In this document: piece after piece, positions 8,535 to 17,431 of the stretch | Layout of the letters: every line of letters begins with the position of its first letter | Numbering within the stretch: position 1 is the first letter of the stretch | NCBI GenBank assembly: GCA_022787565.1 | Contig: JALFVN010000028.1 | Location: 62,001-126,000 of the forward strand | Direction: 5' to 3' | Origin: Clostridiales bacterium | Lineage (GTDB): Bacteria > Bacillota > Clostridia > Oscillospirales > Oscillospiraceae | Length of the DNA: 64,000 nt | Notes under the pieces: model-generated | What the model saw: only the letters and a program-made list of their open reading frames with translations | Told to the model about the DNA's origin: nothing | Databases searched by the model: none | Translations under genes and position numbers: made by a program

Positions 8535-9788
8535 CTATGCCTTTCTGATCTCAATGGAAATGTTGTTCTCCCCGATGGCGCCCACGTCGGTAAAGCCGTC
8601 CACATAGATCTTTACCTCAGGCATATAGGCGCCGGTGGATCCCTTGTAATCGATCAGGTCCGCCACGGCCTGAAGATTTTCCGGCTGGATCTGGTCAAGC
8701 TGGGCCGCCGGACCGCGCAGAGTGACGGTAATGCTCTCGGAGATGATTTCGGCCTCATATCCGTCTGCCACATTGGTGCAGCGGAAATTCTTTACCGTAA
8801 AGTTCCGGGTCTCCAGTCCGACGATCTCAACGGTAACGGTAGCCTCGCTGATGCCTGTCAGATTCCGTATTTCGTCGTTAAGGGGGATGGTATAGGTATC
8901 TGTGAAGGAACGGCCGAAATCGGTCAGGTCTATGGTGGCAATGGTGATCTTGTTCAGCCCGTCGAGGATGGAAGAGTCTCCCGCAAGCGTGACGGACTCC
9001 GGCTCAATGGTGACCTTGGTATTCTTGGTGGTCGCCCCGGCCCCCTCGATCAGATCCACGCTGAGCAGAACTTCTTTCTTTGTCAGCAGGGGCAGCGTGG
9101 CCGTTACCACATCCGTCGAACAGGTGATGCCGGTGGTGGAGCATTCTTCCCCGTTCTGGTTCATCAGGGTAAAGCCGGTATCGACGGTATAGGTGCTCTC
9201 TATATTGTCCTTACCGAAGGTGACCCAGGCATAGGACACATCCCGGATATAAGCCTCGGGGCCATAGATGGTGATGGTAGACGGCTCAAATACGGGAATC
9301 TCGGCGGTATAGCCCTCGCCCAGCTGGCCTTCAAAGCTGCCGCGGACCTGGATGGTCTTTGAGGTCTGTGCCGAGACCATAAAGTTCACCGTCTCCGGGC
9401 TTTTTCTTGCCGTCTGGATGGAGCCCGTATCCGTCTTGTCCGGATAGGTCAGCGTATATTGCAGCGAGGTATAAGCCGCCTGAGAAAGTTTGCTCACATC
9501 TACCTGGGCCACAATATCGTCCGCGTCCAGGGATGCGATCACCCGTCTGGGTCCCACCAGATCCACGGTAACGGAGTTGGTGTCCAGATCAGTGACCACA
9601 AGGCCCTTGGACTCCCGCAGGGTCTCCTCCCCCACCAGCTCCACTCTCACGCCTCTGAAGGTCTGCTTGTACTCATCGGAGTCAACGCTGGTGATATAAA
9701 CCCAGATTGCAAGAGAAGCCAGGAGGGAAATGACCATCCAGAAGATTCTATTGTTATACAGATTTCTCATCCGGCTTGTCTTTTTCAT
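8535..9788 (-). CDS. cdaR: YbbR-domain regulator of diadenylate cyclase, CdaR
   Basis: The protein (417 aa) has one N-terminal membrane segment (about residues 13-33, FWMVISLLASLAIWVYI) and a long extracytoplasmic part made of about four YbbR repeats. The repeats show as recurring GPRRVI/GPEAYI/GPAAQL-type turns. CdaR binds and modulates CdaA at the membrane. The start at 9788 overlaps the end of cdaA by 35 bases; an AAGGTG lies about seven bases upstream. The in-frame ATG at 9770 is a weaker alternative. The glmM gene that usually follows cdaAR is not here; an RseC-like gene takes its place. Confidence 0.93.
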   Translation of the reverse strand: MKKTSRMRNLYNNRIFWMVISLLASLAIWVYITSVDSDEYKQTFRGVRVELVGEETLRESKGLVVTDLDTNSVTVDLVGPRRVIASLDADDIVAQVDVSKLSQAAYTSLQYTLTYPDKTDTGSIQTARKSPETVNFMVSAQTSKTIQVRGSFEGQLGEGYTAEIPVFEPSTITIYGPEAYIRDVSYAWVTFGKDNIESTYTVDTGFTLMNQNGEECSTTGITCSTDVVTATLPLLTKKEVLLSVDLIEGAGATTKNTKVTIEPESVTLAGDSSILDGLNKITIATIDLTDFGRSFTDTYTIPLNDEIRNLTGISEATVTVEIVGLETRNFTVKNFRCTNVADGYEAEIISESITVTLRGPAAQLDQIQPENLQAVADLIDYKGSTGAYMPEVKIYVDGFTDVGAIGENNISIEIRKA

Positions 9789-10638
9789 TGTTCTTCACCT
9801 TGAGGTACTTCTTGATGTTTTTGAGCAGACCGTTGCTGCTTTCATCGTCTTCATCCTGAATCAGCTCGCTGCGAAGGAGCTTTTCGAAGGTCGCGGCGGT
9901 GAGATGGCGCTTGAGCATTCCCTCTATGGCCACGGATATGGAGCCGGTCTCCTCGGAGACAATGACCACAACGGCGTCTGACTGCTCGCTCAGGCCGATG
10001 CCGGCCCGGTGCCTCATGCCCAGGTCTTTGCTGAGATTGGTGCTTTTCGTAAGAGGCAGGACACAGCCGGCAGCGGCAAGTCTGCTGCCTCTCACGATCA
10101 GCGCGCCGTCATGGAGCGGCGCTTTGTTATAGAAAATGTTCTTGATCAGCTCCGCCGTAGCGTCGGCATTGATGATCGTTCCGGTGCTCATGATGTCGTT
10201 AAGCTTGACTTTCCGCTCGAAGATGATCAGCGCCCCGGTTTTTGCGGCGGACATTTCCGTGCAGGCCAGGACCGTCTGGGCGATGGCGGATTCCATTACC
10301 GATTCGGACACTGGCTTTCCGGAGGAAAAGCTGCTGCCCATGCGCTCCAGCAGACGGCGAAGCTCGGGCTGGAACAGGATCAGCAGAGCGATAAGGCCCA
10401 ACTCCACCGCCTTGCGCAGGAGAGAGTTGATCATCGTCAGCTTCAGAATGTCCGACAGACCAAGCATGATCAGGATCAGGATCAGTCCCTTGGCCAGATT
10501 ATATGAATTTGTCTTTCTGACAAAGCCAATGGCCTTGTAAATCAGAAAGGCCACAATGAGTATATCCACAATATCGGCAATACCCATGGTGGTTAGATAG
10601 TTCCACGCCTTGGCAGCCACAGTGCTGATTGCTTCCAT
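9754..10638 (-). CDS. cdaA: Diadenylate cyclase CdaA
   Basis: Makes cyclic di-AMP from two ATP. From the ATG at 10638 (GGGGA seven bases upstream) the protein has 294 residues; an in-frame start at 10686 would add 16 unrelated residues. Three N-terminal membrane helices are followed by the DAC domain with both catalytic signatures, HDGALIVRG (DGA motif) and GMRHRAGIGLSEQSDAVV (RHR motif). A well-spaced sigma-A promoter lies just upstream (10706-10734), so this is probably the first gene of the 12-gene superoperon. Through c-di-AMP it would tie potassium and cell-wall balance to the downstream genes. Confidence 0.96.
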   Translation of the reverse strand: MEAISTVAAKAWNYLTTMGIADIVDILIVAFLIYKAIGFVRKTNSYNLAKGLILILIMLGLSDILKLTMINSLLRKAVELGLIALLILFQPELRRLLERMGSSFSSGKPVSESVMESAIAQTVLACTEMSAAKTGALIIFERKVKLNDIMSTGTIINADATAELIKNIFYNKAPLHDGALIVRGSRLAAAGCVLPLTKSTNLSKDLGMRHRAGIGLSEQSDAVVVIVSEETGSISVAIEGMLKRHLTAATFEKLLRSELIQDEDDESSNGLLKNIKKYLKVKNNEKDKPDEKSV

Positions 10639-10705
10639 CTGCTCTTCCCCGTTCGGTTTTTTATCCATTCGGTCATTTGACCGCATATAGCTATAATATC
10701 AGCTT

Positions 10706-10734
10706 ATTATAAATCATCAGAGAAAAAAAGGCAA
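10706..10734 (-). promoter_or_regulatory. Sigma-A promoter of the cdaA superoperon
   Basis: On the minus strand TTGCCT, a 17-base spacer and TATAAT lie between the stop of the desulfurase gene and cdaA. The -10 box is a perfect consensus match and the leader would be about 60 bases. Confidence 0.75.
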
Positions 10735-10755
10735 ACAGTTTTCTGCAAAACATTA

Positions 10756-11874
10756 TTAACTTTCCTTAAAGATTATTTCCCTGAGGATCCCGCAGGCGTT
10801 GATGACCTGTGCTTCGGTGACAAAGGGGGAAAAACTGAAGCGTATTGTGCCGGTCTCCAGGGTTCCCGCGCTCCTGTGGGCTGTGGGCGCGCAGTGCAGA
10901 CCGCTTCTGACGCAGACGCCCCGCTTTGAAAGGCAATCGGCAACATCTTCACAGCTTTTTCCATTGACGGTCAGGGATAATACTCCGCTCTGCAGGGCTT
11001 CCCCGGCCGTGAACAGACGTACCTTATCGTTTTCCAGTTCACGGACCATGCGTTCAAGCAGAGCACGCTCATGCTTTCTTATGTTTTCCGTCCCCTTTTC
11101 CCGGACAAATTCGATTCCGGCAAGAAGTCCTGCTATTCCGGTGGTGTTGTGGGTTCCGGCCTCCAGCCTGTCGGGCAGATATTCAGGCATGTGCTGGGGG
11201 ATGCTGTCAGAGCCGGAGCCGCCCTGCATCAAAGGCAGTCCCTCCTCCCCGCAGAGCAGGATGCCTGTTCCCTGGGGACCCAAAAGGGCTTTGTGGCCGG
11301 GCATTGCCGCAAAGGCCGCGCCCAGGCGCTGAAAATCCAGATCCAATACACCGGCAGACTGGGAGGCGTCAATAATGAGAGGCACCTTGTTTTTTCTGCA
11401 CATTTCCGCGATCTCATCAATGGGCAGAATATAGCCGAACACGTTGGAAACATGGGTGCATACCACAAGCTCCGCCCCTGGGATCTCCCTTCCAAACTCC
11501 CGCAGGGTATTTTCCCGGTCGAAAAGTCTCCTTCCCGCAACGCGGATCTCTGCGCCCAGCTCCGCAAGGGGCCTTGTCACCGAGTTATGCTCAAATCCGG
11601 AGATCAGGACCCTTGTGCCCCGACGGACTTTGGAGCGTATGGCGATATTGAGTGCATGGGTGGCGTTCATGGTGAAAACTACCCGTTCCGGCTCTGACAC
11701 GTGAAAAAGCTCCGCCGCCGCGCATCTGCATTGAAACAGGGTCTCTGCCGCCCGCATGGCCGGAGGGTGGGCTCCCCTGCCCGGGCTTGCCATGCTCTGC
11801 ATGGCCCGGCACACAGCTCTTTCAACTGACAGGGGCTTTGGCAGCGTTGTGGCCGCGTTGTCCAGATAGATCAT
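10756..11874 (-). CDS. Cysteine desulfurase family aminotransferase (EF2568-like)
   Basis: PLP enzyme (372 aa) of aminotransferase class V. The N-terminus MIYLDNAATTLPKP is the NifS/Csd hallmark, MPGHKALLGPQGTG holds the PLP lysine, and RSGLHCAPTAH holds the catalytic cysteine in a short lobe. The sequence fits the EF2568-type branch of cysteine desulfurases, which is often linked in Firmicutes to selenium- or sulfur-carrier genes. It overlaps the DUF3343 gene by four bases (ATGA), so the pair is a two-gene operon. No iscU, sufU or selD is near, so the recipient of the persulfide or selenide is unknown. Confidence 0.88.
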   Translation of the reverse strand: MIYLDNAATTLPKPLSVERAVCRAMQSMASPGRGAHPPAMRAAETLFQCRCAAAELFHVSEPERVVFTMNATHALNIAIRSKVRRGTRVLISGFEHNSVTRPLAELGAEIRVAGRRLFDRENTLREFGREIPGAELVVCTHVSNVFGYILPIDEIAEMCRKNKVPLIIDASQSAGVLDLDFQRLGAAFAAMPGHKALLGPQGTGILLCGEEGLPLMQGGSGSDSIPQHMPEYLPDRLEAGTHNTTGIAGLLAGIEFVREKGTENIRKHERALLERMVRELENDKVRLFTAGEALQSGVLSLTVNGKSCEDVADCLSKRGVCVRSGLHCAPTAHRSAGTLETGTIRFSFSPFVTEAQVINACGILREIIFKES

Positions 11875-12122
11875 CCTCTGACCTCCGTATATCCCTCGCC
11901 GCCGCTGCGGCTGTACAGCTTGCCGTTGAGGAGTTTGTTCTTTTTCAGCAGCTCCACTGCCTCCTCAAACCTTCTGTACAGGCTCAGCGCATAGCCGCAG
12001 CCCGCTCCGCTGAGCTCCTGCGGCGCTTTTACCACACTTGCTGTTATGCCGGCGCTTTCAAGAAGCCTTGCGCTGCTTTGCGCTTTGGTCAAAGACCGGC
12101 ACATGATCAGATACTGCGTCAT
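11871..12122 (-). CDS. DUF3343 putative Se/S carrier-like protein
   Basis: An 83-residue protein starting MTQYLIMCRSLTKAQ. The start at 12122 is set by an AAGGAG eight bases upstream; the longer frame upstream lacks family features. It fits DUF3343 (Pfam name: putative Se/S carrier protein-like), a small ferredoxin-like fold with a conserved cysteine in a glycine turn, here SGAGCGYALSL. Co-translation with the EF2568-like desulfurase strongly suggests that it accepts persulfide or selenium from it. That is inference from family and context, not proven for this protein. Confidence 0.8.
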   Translation of the reverse strand: MTQYLIMCRSLTKAQSSARLLESAGITASVVKAPQELSGAGCGYALSLYRRFEEAVELLKKNKLLNGKLYSRSGGEGYTEVRG

Positions 12123-12164
12123 CAATAAAACTCCTTTTCCCGGCAAAACAGCCATGAACAAATG

Positions 12165-12201
12165 AAAGCATCCGCGGGGAAATGCTCCCGACGGATGCTT
12201 T
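12165..12201 (-). terminator. Hairpin after ispF
   Basis: AAAGCATCCG and CGGATGCTTT form a perfect 10-bp stem with a 17-base loop between ispF and the DUF3343 gene. Only a short, broken T-run follows on the minus strand, so it may be a weak terminator or attenuator. Confidence 0.5.
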
Positions 12202-12255
12202 GCCGTTTTCCCTGCGCGATTCACTCCATCATATGCCGCCGGGAAGACGATGTGT

Positions 12256-12729
12256 TCACTTTTCGTGGATCAGAGCCACCGCGTGCGCGGCAATGCCGAG
12301 TCCCTCTCCGGTAAAGCCCAGCCCCTCCTCCGTGGTTGCTTTTACACTGACCCTGTCCACGGAGACAGACAGAGCTGCTGCGATATTTTCCCGCATCTGC
12401 CGGATATAGGGGGCAAGCTTGGGCCGCTGGGCCAGAACGGTGCAGTCCACATTGCCCACGGTATAGCCCTGCTCCGATAAAATTCGGCACACCTGCCGGA
12501 GAAGGGCCATGCTGTCCGCTCCCCGGTATTGTTCATCGGTGTCGGGAAAATGCTTTCCGATATCCCCAAGGGCGGCGGCGCCCAGCAGCGCGTCCATCAG
12601 CGCGTGGAGCAGCACATCCGCGTCGGAATGGCCCAGCAGCCCCTTATCCCAGGGAATGGAAACCCCGCCCAGAATCAGTTTCCGCCCTTCCACAAGGCGG
12701 TGAACGTCATACCCATGCCCGATCCGCAA
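12256..12729 (-). CDS. ispF: 2-C-methyl-D-erythritol 2,4-cyclodiphosphate synthase
   Basis: The MEP isoprenoid pathway enzyme (157 aa) forms MEcPP from CDP-ME 2-phosphate. The metal-binding motif GYDVHRL is at residues 6-12, followed by [19 protein letters not shown] and the C-terminal [12 protein letters not shown] segment. Length is typical. The start codon is TTG at 12729: the family begins MRIGHGYD, and GGGGGA lies five bases upstream. It overlaps the 3' end of ispD by 23 bases, so translation is probably coupled. It acts two steps after ispD; ispE is not in the window. Confidence 0.96.
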   Translation of the reverse strand: MRIGHGYDVHRLVEGRKLILGGVSIPWDKGLLGHSDADVLLHALMDALLGAAALGDIGKHFPDTDEQYRGADSMALLRQVCRILSEQGYTVGNVDCTVLAQRPKLAPYIRQMRENIAAALSVSVDRVSVKATTEEGLGFTGEGLGIAAHAVALIHEK

Positions 12730-13450
12730 GGTATTCCCCCCTGTCCTTCAAAATGGCTGCGGCAAAGAGCATGTCCCTGGGTGTGGTGAGCTTGATGTTG
12801 TCCTCCTCGCCGGGGACCACATGGGCTTTTATTCCCATGAGCTCCGCCGCGGAGCAGTCGTCCGTCAGCGGAAGCTTTTTTCCCGCCGCGTAGCTCAGCG
12901 CGCCCTTGATCAGATCGGCCTCAAAGACCTGAGGCGTCTGCACCCGAAGCACCTGCTCCCGGTCCACGCTGCCAGTGACAGTATCCTTATCGTCCACCAG
13001 CTTGAGAGAGTCCACGCTTTTTACGGCGGGGACTGCCGCTTTATACTGGGCGGCCGCACGGATGGTCCTCTCAATCAGCTCCGCACTGACCAGGGGACGG
13101 GCGCCGTCGTGGATGGCGATGAGCTTTGCCCGGCTTTTTACTTCCGATACGCCGGCCAGGGCGGATTCCATGCGGGTAGCGCCGCCGCTGATCACTTTGC
13201 TGGCTTTTTCGATGCGGTATTTCTTGCAAAGTCCCGCCACCTCCATGATCTTCTCCATGCGGGTGACAACAACGATCTCATCCACAAGATCGCAGTCCTG
13301 AAAGGCCAGAAGCGTCCTTGCCAGGACGGGCATGATGCCCAGGTTATGCAGCAGCTTATCGCTCCCCATTCGCTGGGAGCTGCCGGCTGCCACGATGACC
13401 GCGGAGCAATGGGGCGTCTCTTCTTTTTTTCTGCAGCAAGGGTATTTCAT
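12707..13450 (-). CDS. ispD: 2-C-methyl-D-erythritol 4-phosphate cytidylyltransferase
   Basis: Joins CTP and MEP to give CDP-ME in isoprenoid synthesis. The 247-residue protein has the nucleotidyl-transfer signature [15 protein letters not shown], the substrate segment HDGARPLVS, and the [10 protein letters not shown] and TDDCSAAE motifs near the end. A short N-terminal extension ([15 protein letters not shown]) precedes the usual start of the fold. GGAGGAGAGGTG lies upstream of the ATG. It pairs with ispF, as in many Clostridia, and supplies precursors for undecaprenyl phosphate, which uppP in this window helps recycle. Confidence 0.96.
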   Translation of the reverse strand: MKYPCCRKKEETPHCSAVIVAAGSSQRMGSDKLLHNLGIMPVLARTLLAFQDCDLVDEIVVVTRMEKIMEVAGLCKKYRIEKASKVISGGATRMESALAGVSEVKSRAKLIAIHDGARPLVSAELIERTIRAAAQYKAAVPAVKSVDSLKLVDDKDTVTGSVDREQVLRVQTPQVFEADLIKGALSYAAGKKLPLTDDCSAAELMGIKAHVVPGEEDNIKLTTPRDMLFAAAILKDRGEYLADRAWV

Positions 13451-13491
13451 GTTCGCACCTCTCCTCCTATTTTAAGCGGTGATGGGTCGAA

Positions 13492-14523
13492 TTATCCTTT
13501 AAGCTGTCTCTTCCGGTAAAAATTCATCATGCCGTCCTGCATGTCGTTCAGGTGGGAAAGCATTTTGCCCGCGCCGTAGGACGCACAGGAGATGGGATCA
13601 TCCACAACCATGGTCCTGATGCCTGTGCTGCGCTCGATCAGCCTGTCGATGCCGTAGATCAGGCTGCCGCCGCCGGACATGATGATGCCGTTGCTGTCCA
13701 GATCGCCCACCAGTTGGGGCGGCGTGCGCTCCAGCACGGTGTGGATGGACTCAAGAATGTGGTTCATGGGCTCCACAAAAGCCTCGATCAGCTCGTTGGA
13801 GCTGATGGTGACGGTCTTGGGCAGGCCGTTTGTCAGGCTGCGGCCCTTGATCTCCTCCATGCCCACATCGGGCCGCTGGATAACACAGCCGATGCTGCGC
13901 TTGAGCTCCTCCGCGGTGCCAAGGCCGATGAGCATGTTGTGCTTATGGCGGACATATTTGACAATGGCTTCGTCAAAGCTTGCTCCGGCCACCTTAATGG
14001 ACTCACATTCCACCACACCGCCTACAGAGATAATCGCGATTTCGGTGGTGCCGCCGCCGATATCAATGACCATGTGTCCGTCGGCCTTGGAGATATCCAC
14101 ACCGGCGCCCATGGCGGTTGCCACTGCCGTCTCCAGCAGGTAGACCCGGCGCGCGCCGGCCTCGATAGCGGCATCGATCACGGCACGCTCCTCCACGCCG
14201 GTAACGCTGCTGGGAACGCAGACCAGCACGCAGGGCTTGAAAAAGCTGAAGGAGGTGATGCGGCTTATCAACTCGCGGAGCATCTGAGCGGTCATCTCAT
14301 AGTCAGAGATCACGCCGGCACTGATGGGATGGATCGCCACAATGTTGGCCGGGGTGCGGCCCAGCATTTTCTGGGCATCCTGCCCCACCTTGAGGATCTT
14401 CCCCGTAAACTTGTCCACAGCGACTACCGTAGGCTCACGAAGGACTACGCCCTTGCCCTGCTCAAAGACCAGCGTGGAGGATGTACCCATATCGACGGCT
14501 ATATCTCTTTCAAAAATAAGCAT
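13492..14523 (-). CDS. mreB: MreB-family actin homologue (rod-shape determinant)
   Basis: Actin-like ATPase (343 aa) that guides cell-wall synthesis along the cylinder. The actin-fold motifs are present: DMGTSSTLVF (phosphate 1), IDIGGGTTEIAIISVGG (phosphate 2) and SGGGSLIYGIDRLI (adenosine). The start at 14523 was chosen because AGGTG lies six bases upstream; an in-frame GTG three codons earlier overlaps it. mreC, mreD and the Min genes that often follow are absent; the gene has its own promoter inside the end of comF. It may be a second, Mbl-like paralogue, which the window alone cannot decide. Confidence 0.93.
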   Translation of the reverse strand: MLIFERDIAVDMGTSSTLVFEQGKGVVLREPTVVAVDKFTGKILKVGQDAQKMLGRTPANIVAIHPISAGVISDYEMTAQMLRELISRITSFSFFKPCVLVCVPSSVTGVEERAVIDAAIEAGARRVYLLETAVATAMGAGVDISKADGHMVIDIGGGTTEIAIISVGGVVECESIKVAGASFDEAIVKYVRHKHNMLIGLGTAEELKRSIGCVIQRPDVGMEEIKGRSLTNGLPKTVTISSNELIEAFVEPMNHILESIHTVLERTPPQLVGDLDSNGIIMSGGGSLIYGIDRLIERSTGIRTMVVDDPISCASYGAGKMLSHLNDMQDGMMNFYRKRQLKG

Positions 14524-14552
14524 TTGCTTCACCTCATGTGTATATTGTCTGT

Positions 14553-14581
14553 ATTATATCGCTAATTTTGCTTTCTGGCAA
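14553..14581 (-). promoter_or_regulatory. Sigma-A promoter of mreB
   Basis: TTGCCA, 17 bases, TATAAT on the minus strand. The -35 box lies inside the last codons of comF, which separates mreB transcription from comF-recD2. The -10 box is a perfect match. Confidence 0.75.
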
Positions 14582-15209
14582 CAGTAACCGCTTTGACTTC
14601 CCTGGCTCCGGCTGAAATCAACACTCGGGCGCACTCCGAAAGAGTCGCGCCGGTGGTGACGATGTCATCCACCAGGAGGATACTTTTGCCTTTGACCTTG
14701 TCCTCGTCCGCTGCCCGGTAGACGCCGGAGACATTGGCCCGCCGTTTCTCGGCGCTGCCCGTGCCGGACTGGGCCGGATTGTTCCTTGTCTTCTGCAAAA
14801 GGCGGCAGCAGCCAACGCCGCTTATCCGGGACAGCTCTTCCGCCAGCAGCCTTGCCTGGTCATAGCCCCGTTTTCTCAGTCTTTTGCGGCTTAAAGGTAC
14901 CCAAGTGATAATATCGCAGGAAATTTCGTTTTCGTCAATACATTTTGCCATAAACGGGGCATAAACTTCGGCATATGCAGAAAGACTGCCGAATTTGTAG
15001 CGGAGCAGAGACTCTCTCACATTTCCCGTATAGTACAGCGGAGAGAGGCAGGCGCTGATAAACGGGAACTTCTGCACCTGCGCCCCTTTGGGTGTCAGCG
15101 GAAGAGCGTCCCGGCAGCTTTTGCAGATCTTGTCCCCGCCGGTCAGCTTATGACAGAAGGCGCATTTTGTGGGGTAGAAAAGCTCCAGTAGTCCGTCAAG
15201 GATTTTCAT
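14562..15209 (-). CDS. comF: ComF family phosphoribosyltransferase-like protein
   Basis: The protein (215 aa) has an N-terminal zinc-binding pair of CxxC motifs (CAFC, CKSC) and a type I phosphoribosyltransferase fold with the PRPP loop ILLVDDIVTTGATLSEC. ComF proteins act in the cytoplasm during uptake of single-stranded DNA in natural transformation, at the helicase/recombination step. Here it is translationally coupled (ATGA overlap) to recD2, a DNA helicase, rather than to comFA, which is not visible. Its real substrate is unknown for the family. Confidence 0.92.
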   Translation of the reverse strand: MKILDGLLELFYPTKCAFCHKLTGGDKICKSCRDALPLTPKGAQVQKFPFISACLSPLYYTGNVRESLLRYKFGSLSAYAEVYAPFMAKCIDENEISCDIITWVPLSRKRLRKRGYDQARLLAEELSRISGVGCCRLLQKTRNNPAQSGTGSAEKRRANVSGVYRAADEDKVKGKSILLVDDIVTTGATLSECARVLISAGAREVKAVTVARKQN

Positions 15210-17431
15210 TGATCTACCCCGCAGAGCTTACGCAGCCGCACCCGAAGGGCGCTGTAACGCTTGGACTGGCGGAAATTATCGATCATTTTATAGGCTGTGG
15301 CGTCGTCTCCCACCATGATCAGCAGCTCTTTTGCCCGGGTTACGGCAGTATACAGCACATCCCTTGTCAACAGCATCTGAGACCCGGGACTGAGGGACAG
15401 GATCACCGCCCTGTACTCGCTGCCCTGGGATTTATGGACCGTCATGGCCCAGGCGTGCTCCAGCTCGATCAGTGAGTCGAAGCCGTAGCTTGCGATCCGG
15501 CCGTCAAAGTTTACGGAAAGGCTCTCGCTTTCCATGTCGATGGAGAGAATGATCCCGATATCACCGTTATATATTCCGCTTCCGGCCACAGTCCGGCTCT
15601 CATTCTGCCACAGAATGTCGTAGTTGTTCTTGATCTGCATCACCCGGTCCCCCTCGCGGAAGACCGCGTCACCGAAAGCTTTTTCCTTTTTGTCCTTCCG
15701 GGGCGGATTCAGCACCTGCTGAAGGCGCTTGTTCAGGCTGACGGTTCCAAGCTCGCCCTTCCTTGTGGGAGAAAGCACCTGGATGTCCTCCGGCGGGATG
15801 CCCATTTTTCCGGGGAGCCTCACCGAACAGAGCTCGGCAATGGTATCTACGGTGCTGCCGGCCTCCAGTCTTTTCAGCCGGAAGAAATCCCCCGCGTTTT
15901 CCGAAAGATTGGGGTGCTCCCCCCTGTTGATCATATGGGCGTTGCGGACAATGCGGCTACCCTCATTCTGCCGGAAAATCTCGGTAAGACGGACGGTAGG
16001 AACCACCTGGCTTCTGATCACGGCAGAAAATACGTTGCCCGGCCCTACGGAGGGCAGCTGATCCGCGTCCCCTACCATCACAAGCCTTGCGTCAGGGGGC
16101 ATGGCGGAGAGCAGGGCGTCCATCAGCACAATGTCCACCATGGAGCACTCGTCCAGGATCACGGCATCGCAGTCAAGCCGGTCGCTCTCGTCCTTGCCGA
16201 AAACCACTGTTTCGCCGTCGTCGGAAAACTTGGCCTCCAAAAGACGGTGGACCGTGGAAGCCTCCTGCCCGGTCAGCTCCGTCATGCGCTTGGCTGCCCG
16301 ACCGGTGGGGGCAGTGAGCAGAGTCTTGAGTCCGATCCGCTCAAACATGGCAAGAATGGCCCGGATGGAGGTGGTCTTTCCTGTGCCGGGGCCGCCGGTG
16401 ATAACAATGATCTGGTTATTCAGCGCAAGCTCCAGGGTCTTTCTCTGCAGCGGCGCGTATTTTATGCCCAGCTGCTTTTCCAGTGCGGCAATCAGAGACG
16501 GGATATTCACCGACTCGTCAAATCTCCTCCTGCACATCCGGGCGATCTGCTGGGCAGCGTTGCTCTCCGCGTAATACAGCGAGGGCAGATAGCAGGCTTT
16601 ACAGCCGGCGATCTCCTCATACATCAGCTGTCCGCTTTCAATCAGGATATCAATGCACTCGTCCGCCGACGGTTCATCCACGCCGATGAGCTGGGCAGTC
16701 ACGGCGGCCAGCTTCTCTCTGGGGATAAAGCAGTGGCCGTTTCCCGAATTATGTACAAGCTCAAAAAGCACGGCGGCGCAGATCCGGTTTTTGCTGTAGC
16801 TGTCCACGCCCATCTCCAGGGCCATGGTGTCCGCCTCGGCAAAGCTGCCGCCGATATGTTCCGTTGCCAGGATATAAGGATTATCCCGCAAAAGCGCAAG
16901 GGCTTTATCACCGTAAAACTTATACATGCGCATGGCAAGGATCGGGCGCAGGCCGAAGGAACAGACAAATTCCATCAGCCGGCGTACACCGGCCTGACGA
17001 CGGAAGCTCTTTGCAATCTGCTCCGCCCTGGAAGCGCTGATCCCCCTGATTTTGGTAAGCAGCTGAGGGGAATTTTCCATCACTTCCAGGGTTTTATCCC
17101 CGAATTCATTCACGATCAGGGAGGCCGTGGCCGGACCTACGCCCCGTACCGCACCTCCGGCCAGATAATCGTAAATCGCGTTGGCCGTTGTGGGCAGAAG
17201 CCGCTGGGCAAACTCCGCCTTGAACTGTCTGCCGTGTACGGAATGATTCATCCACGCGCCGGTGATGACCATGGACTCCCCCGGCGAGGCATAGGGAAAG
17301 CAGCCCACAACAGTAATCATTGCCCCGCCGTGGTCGTTGAGACGCAGCACCGTATAGCCGTTCTCCTCGTTTTTATAAATCACCGATTCAACTGTTCCGG
17401 ATAACTCTGTCAGTTCATTTTCCTGATCCAT
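15206..17431 (-). CDS. recD2: RecD2-type 5'-3' DNA helicase
   Basis: The superfamily 1B helicase (741 aa) acts in replication and repair without RecBC. The N-terminal OB-like and helix-hairpin-helix region (about 1-200, with GVGPATASLI and IRGISASRAEQI) is the mark of RecD2. The motor follows: Walker A GGPGTGKTTSI, Walker B DECSMVD, the GDADQLPSVGPG loop and motif V/VI AMTVHKSQGSEY. GGAGAG lies eight bases before the ATG. It overlaps the small membrane protein gene upstream by 22 bases and comF by 4 bases. Confidence 0.95.
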   Translation of the reverse strand: MDQENELTELSGTVESVIYKNEENGYTVLRLNDHGGAMITVVGCFPYASPGESMVITGAWMNHSVHGRQFKAEFAQRLLPTTANAIYDYLAGGAVRGVGPATASLIVNEFGDKTLEVMENSPQLLTKIRGISASRAEQIAKSFRRQAGVRRLMEFVCSFGLRPILAMRMYKFYGDKALALLRDNPYILATEHIGGSFAEADTMALEMGVDSYSKNRICAAVLFELVHNSGNGHCFIPREKLAAVTAQLIGVDEPSADECIDILIESGQLMYEEIAGCKACYLPSLYYAESNAAQQIARMCRRRFDESVNIPSLIAALEKQLGIKYAPLQRKTLELALNNQIIVITGGPGTGKTTSIRAILAMFERIGLKTLLTAPTGRAAKRMTELTGQEASTVHRLLEAKFSDDGETVVFGKDESDRLDCDAVILDECSMVDIVLMDALLSAMPPDARLVMVGDADQLPSVGPGNVFSAVIRSQVVPTVRLTEIFRQNEGSRIVRNAHMINRGEHPNLSENAGDFFRLKRLEAGSTVDTIAELCSVRLPGKMGIPPEDIQVLSPTRKGELGTVSLNKRLQQVLNPPRKDKKEKAFGDAVFREGDRVMQIKNNYDILWQNESRTVAGSGIYNGDIGIILSIDMESESLSVNFDGRIASYGFDSLIELEHAWAMTVHKSQGSEYRAVILSLSPGSQMLLTRDVLYTAVTRAKELLIMVGDDATAYKMIDNFRQSKRYSALRVRLRKLCGVDQ

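Noticed and set aside
7422..9362. 646-codon plus-strand frame across yicC, rseC and cdaR
   Set aside because: Crosses three genes with clear families on the other strand; its own translation is low in recognisable motifs.
13552..14565. 337-codon frame rich in Gly/Asp/His antisense to mreB
   Set aside because: Shadow of mreB; unusual composition is the complement of mreB codons.
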